Shown: positions 60,963-64,000 of the stretch, piece after piece | How the letters are laid out: each line of letters begins with the position of its first letter | How positions within the stretch are numbered: position 1 is the stretch's first letter | Origin: Sphingobium sp. | Lineage (GTDB): Bacteria; Pseudomonadota; Alphaproteobacteria; Sphingomonadales; Sphingomonadaceae | Assembly (NCBI GenBank): GCA_003248935.1 | Contig: QFQF01000011.1 | Span: forward strand, 1-64,000 | DNA: 64,000 nt | Reading direction: 5' to 3' | Program-made: the position numbers and the translations under genes | Notes under the pieces: model-generated | Databases searched by the model: none | What the model saw: the letters and a program-made list of their open reading frames with translations, nothing else | Told to the model about the DNA's origin: nothing

Positions 60963-62249
60963 ATGTCAAAGTCACTGATCGAATCGCTGCGCTCCCTCGT
61001 TACCGAAGGGGGCATGTCCCGGTCGGGCCTCGCCCGCGCGGCGGGCCTGCACGCCAACAGCCTGCGCCGCCTGGGCGAGGCGGACTGGAACCCGACGGCG
61101 GACACGCTGGTGAAGCTGGAAACCTATCTCGACCGGCGCGAGGGCGGGACGGCGCTCGCCTCGCCGGAGGAAATCATCAACGAGGCGCGCAACGGGCGCA
61201 TGTTCATCCTGGTCGACGACGAGGACCGGGAGAATGAAGGCGACCTCGTCATCCCGGCCCAGATGGCGACGCCCGACGCGATCAACTTCATGGCGACGCA
61301 CGGACGCGGCCTCATATGCCTCGCCCTCACCAAGGAGCGGGTCGACCAGCTGGGCCTCGACCTGATGAGCCGGCACAACGGCACGCGGCACGAAACCGCG
61401 TTCACCGTGTCGATCGAGGCGCGCGAGGGCGTGACCACCGGGATCAGCGCCGCCGACCGGGCGCGCACCGTGTCGGTGGCGATCGACGGCGCGCGGGCCG
61501 CCGCCGACATCGTCACCCCCGGCCATGTGTTTCCGCTGGTCGCGCGGCCCGGTGGCGTGCTGGTGCGTACCGGCCATACCGAGGCGGCGGTCGATGTCGC
61601 GCGCCTCGCTGGTCTGAACCCGTCGGGCGTGATCTGCGAGATCATGAACGACGACGGCACGATGGCGCGGCTCGACGACCTCATCCCGCTCGCGCAGCGC
61701 CACCGGCTGAAGATCGGCACGATCCGCGACCTGATCGCCTATCGCCGGCGACACGACCATCTGGTGGAGCGCCGCGCCGAGGCCCGTTTCGTCAGCCGCG
61801 CGGGCGGCGAGTGGACCGCGATCACCTATTTCAACAAGGCCACCCGGACCGAGCAGATCGTCCTGCAGAAAGGGCATATCGATCCGGAGGTGCCGACGCT
61901 GGTGCGGATGCACCATGTCGACCCGTTCACCGACCTGTTCGGCCAGGAAGGGCGCCGCAGCGGCCTGCTGGAAAAGGCGATGGAGATCATCAGCGAGGAA
62001 GGAACCGGCCTGATCGTCGTGCTCGGCATCAATTCGGCGGTATCCGACGCGTTCAGCCGCAGGCTCGGCAAGCGGACCGACGGCGGCGGGAGCGACATGG
62101 ACGAACTGCGCGACTATGGCGTTGGCGCGCAGGTCCTTGCCGAAATGGGCGTGCATGACATGGTGCTGTTGACGAACAGCCATCCCAGCCTCATTGCCCT
62201 CGACGGCTATGATCTGGCCGTCGTCGGCACGCGGCGCATCGACCTCTAG
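60963..62249 (+). CDS. ribB: RibB (DHBP synthase) with N-terminal HTH and degenerate GTP cyclohydrolase II half
   Basis: The 428-aa protein has three parts. Residues about 1 to 60 look like an XRE-type helix-turn-helix (GGMSRSGLARAAGLHANSLR, then NPTADTLVKLETYL). Residues about 65 to 270 are DHBP synthase with FILVDDEDRENEGDLVIPAQ, MSRHNGTRHETAFTVSIEA and TPGHVFPLVARPGGVLVRTG with GHTEAAVD. The rest is GTP cyclohydrolase II-like, but LVRMHHVDPFTDLFGQE replaces the usual VRVHSEC...CDC zinc cysteines. So it should make 3,4-dihydroxy-2-butanone phosphate, while GTP opening must come from another RibA. Confidence 0.9.
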   Translation: MSKSLIESLRSLVTEGGMSRSGLARAAGLHANSLRRLGEADWNPTADTLVKLETYLDRREGGTALASPEEIINEARNGRMFILVDDEDRENEGDLVIPAQMATPDAINFMATHGRGLICLALTKERVDQLGLDLMSRHNGTRHETAFTVSIEAREGVTTGISAADRARTVSVAIDGARAAADIVTPGHVFPLVARPGGVLVRTGHTEAAVDVARLAGLNPSGVICEIMNDDGTMARLDDLIPLAQRHRLKIGTIRDLIAYRRRHDHLVERRAEARFVSRAGGEWTAITYFNKATRTEQIVLQKGHIDPEVPTLVRMHHVDPFTDLFGQEGRRSGLLEKAMEIISEEGTGLIVVLGINSAVSDAFSRRLGKRTDGGGSDMDELRDYGVGAQVLAEMGVHDMVLLTNSHPSLIALDGYDLAVVGTRRIDL

Positions 62250-62269
62250 AATTACCGGAAGGACATCCC

Positions 62270-62689
62270 ATGGCGAAATTCCTGATCGTCGAAGCGCGCT
62301 TCTACGACCAACTGAACGACCTGCTGATCGAGGGCGCACAGGCGGCGCTCGATGACGCCGGGCACAAATATGAAGTGCTGACCGTACCCGGCGCGCTCGA
62401 GATTCCGGGCGCGATCGCCATGGCGGCGGAAACCGGCCGCTATGACGGCTTCGTCGCGATCGGCGTGGTGATCCGCGGCGAGACCTATCATTTCGAGGTG
62501 GTGTCGAACGAGAGCGCGCGCGGCCTGATGGCGCTGTCGATGGACAGCATCGCCATCGGCAACGGCATCCTCACGGTCGAGAACGAGGCGCAGGCCCTGA
62601 CCCGCGCCCGTCCAAACGAAAAGGACAAGGGCGGCGAGGCGGCCAAGGCCGCCATCGCCATGCTCGCCCTGCGCGAGCGCTTCGCCTGA
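62270..62689 (+). CDS. ribH: 6,7-dimethyl-8-ribityllumazine synthase
   Basis: The 139-aa protein starts MAKFLIVEARFYDQLNDLLI. It has the substrate blocks VPGALEIPGAIAMAAETGRY, VIRGETYHFEVVSNESARGL (catalytic His) and IGNGILTVENEAQALTRA. It joins dihydroxybutanone phosphate and aminoribitylaminouracil to lumazine, feeding ribE. It follows the ribBA-like gene after 20 bases, closing the riboflavin cluster. The length is slightly short of 155 residues but complete. Confidence 0.95.
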   Translation: MAKFLIVEARFYDQLNDLLIEGAQAALDDAGHKYEVLTVPGALEIPGAIAMAAETGRYDGFVAIGVVIRGETYHFEVVSNESARGLMALSMDSIAIGNGILTVENEAQALTRARPNEKDKGGEAAKAAIAMLALRERFA

Positions 62690-62708
62690 AACGAGGCGGG
62701 TAAACCGT

Positions 62709-63788
62709 TCAGGCGGCGAGCGCGGGATAGTCGCTATAGCCCTCCGGCCCGTTGCTGTACCAGTGGGTCATGTCGGTCTCGACCAGCGGCGCGCCGTTCG
62801 CGAGACGCAAGGGCAAATCGGGATTGCCGATGAACGGGCGGCCGAAGCTGATCGCGTCGGCATGGCCGCTTGCGATCTCGGCTTCCGCTTCTGCCTTGTC
62901 ATAATCGCTGTTGAGGACCAGCGGCCCACCGAAGCGCTGGCGGATCAGCGGCGACTGACGGGGCACATCGCTGGCGCCGAACGTGCCATGGGGCTTTTGC
63001 TCGCGCAGTTCGAGGAACGCGATGCCGAGCGCGTCGAGCGCGTCAGCCGCCAGCCCGAACACCTCGGCCGGGTTGCTGTCGTCGACACCCTGCGTGTCGC
63101 CATTGGGTGACAGCCGCACCGCCGTCCGGCCCGCGCCGATTTCCTCCACCAGCGTCCGGGTGACCTCCTTCAGCAGGCGCACGCGATTTTCTGCGCTGCC
63201 GCCATAATCGTCGTCGCGGCGGTTGCTGCCGTCGCGCAGGAACTGGTCGATCAGATAGCCGTTGGCCGCGTGCAGCTGAACCCCGTCGAAACCGGCCGCG
63301 ACCGCGTTGCGCGCGCCCCGCGCATAATCATCCAGCAGTGCAGGGATCTCCGCGATTTCCAACGGGCGGGCCTCGGCATAGGGCTGTTTGCCGTCATAGG
63401 TGTGGGCAAGGCCGGGCGCCGTCGTCGCGCTGGCCGACACCGGCTGCGCGCCGTTCAGGAAGCTCGGATGCACGACGCGGCCCATGTGCCAGAGCTGGAC
63501 GAATATCCGTCCGCCCGCCGCGTGAACGGCCTCCGTCACCGGCTTCCATGCCTCTACCTGCTCGGGCGACCAGATGCCCGGGGCGAACGGCCAGCCAAGC
63601 CCCTGCTGCGAAATGCCGGTGGCTTCCGTGATGATGAGGCCCGCGCCGGCACGCTGGCGGTAATAGTCGGCCATGATCGCGGTCGGCACATGCTGCCGGG
63701 TCGCACGGGCGCGGGTCAGCGGCGCCATGATGATGCGGTTGGGCGCCTCGACCGCGCCGAGGCGGACGGGATCAAACAAAGTGGGCAT
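62709..63788 (-). CDS. Alkene reductase, Old Yellow Enzyme family
   Basis: The 359-aa form starts MPTLFDPVRLGAVEAPNRII at 63788, the conserved OYE start. It has IIMAPLTRARA, WPFAPGIWSPEQVEAWKPVT, LWHMGRVVHPSF, FDGVQLHAANGYLIDQFLRD and ADAISFGRPFIGNPDLPLRL, matching NemA/XenB-type enzymes. It is FMN-dependent and reduces activated alkenes or nitro compounds with NAD(P)H. It is convergent with ribH, whose product pathway supplies its cofactor. The upstream region has TTGC-AAAAC-GCAA, a possible operator. Confidence 0.93.
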   Translation of the reverse strand: MPTLFDPVRLGAVEAPNRIIMAPLTRARATRQHVPTAIMADYYRQRAGAGLIITEATGISQQGLGWPFAPGIWSPEQVEAWKPVTEAVHAAGGRIFVQLWHMGRVVHPSFLNGAQPVSASATTAPGLAHTYDGKQPYAEARPLEIAEIPALLDDYARGARNAVAAGFDGVQLHAANGYLIDQFLRDGSNRRDDDYGGSAENRVRLLKEVTRTLVEEIGAGRTAVRLSPNGDTQGVDDSNPAEVFGLAADALDALGIAFLELREQKPHGTFGASDVPRQSPLIRQRFGGPLVLNSDYDKAEAEAEIASGHADAISFGRPFIGNPDLPLRLANGAPLVETDMTHWYSNGPEGYSDYPALAA

Positions 63789-63977
63789 GAAATCGGTCTC
63801 CCCAGGTGCAACGGCATTCAGCCTGCACATTAAATTGCAAAACGCAACTGATTTGCGATCCGCTAGCTGGTGATGCGCGAGGCCCTTGTCAACCACCGGG
63901 CCAGCCTCCCCCAAAGGCAGCCCTGCGAACGGGCCGCAACGATTGTCGCGGACGACCGATGCCTGTAGGACGGGGGC

Positions 63978-64000
63978 ATGACGAGCGCCCTTCCACCCGA
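63978..64000 (+). CDS. Possible start of a divergent gene, cut by window end
   Basis: An ATG at 63978 preceded by GACGGGGG opens a frame that runs to the window end (7 codons). It would be divergent from the OYE gene, as repressors of nemA-like genes often are. Too little is visible to identify it. Confidence 0.25.

Noticed and set aside
1..64000. CRISPR array or rRNA genes
   Set aside because: No regularly spaced direct repeats and no rRNA-like sequence were seen.

Overview
The window is high-GC alphaproteobacterial DNA, most likely from the Sphingomonadales. Evidence for this is the Trb-type integrative element backbone (DUF736, DUF2274, S26 peptidase, DUF3363-type relaxase), the chromosomal gene content, an alphaproteobacterial GTTC-N7-GTTC LexA box upstream of dinB, and a sphingomonad-style extragenic inverted repeat between gltD and gltB. 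It splits into two parts at a tRNA-Leu(CAG) gene at 40443..40529 (minus strand).

Positions 1 to about 40442 are the right-hand part of an integrative and conjugative element (ICE) with a Tn4371-like backbone; its left end is outside the window. The backbone reads: a ParB-like gene that has lost its N-terminal nuclease domain, small accessory genes, a decayed SNase-like gene, DUF736, a helix-turn-helix protein, the TraF peptidase, a lytic transglycosylase and the relaxase (to 8029). Then comes about 19 kb of cargo (8026..26902). The backbone resumes with the TraG/VirD4 coupling protein, a CopG-like protein, trbBCDEJLFGI, DUF2274, an excisionase-like protein and a tyrosine integrase beside the tRNA.

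The cargo is the interesting part. One minus-strand operon (24475 down to 8026) encodes a DNA phosphorothioation module of SspABCD type: cysteine desulfurase, DUF4007 protein, large ATPase, and PP-loop/Cys-rich sulfurtransferase. It is followed by a PLD-plus-DEAD-helicase protein, a 75-aa protein, an SMC/DndD-like ATPase with a Cys-rich tail, a 151-aa protein resembling a Dnd-associated small family, a DUF262 protein without DUF1524, and a SIR2-like protein. The DUF262 and SIR2 genes overlap by one base, which suggests a phosphorothioate sensor linked to an NAD-targeting effector. The helicase gene is cut in two by an IS66 element (14424..17679, 8-bp target duplication AAGGGCGG) that carries an extra passenger gene. 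Removing the element restores one 727-codon frame. A Fic protein and an MNT-HEPN protein lie at the head of the cargo.

From about 40530 onward the DNA looks like core chromosome: an NDUFA9-like protein, uppP, gltD/gltB, a methyltransferase fused to an Mrr-like nuclease domain (whose central target-recognition part is visibly AT-richer), a glutathione S-transferase, two opposed IS481 transposase remnants, dinB, prs, nadE, gltX, a TonB-like protein, the riboflavin genes ribD-ribE-ribB(A)-ribH and an Old Yellow Enzyme reductase. The RibBA-like protein has an N-terminal helix-turn-helix segment and a GTP cyclohydrolase II-like half without the zinc cysteines.

All calls come from reading the sequence; no database search was possible.
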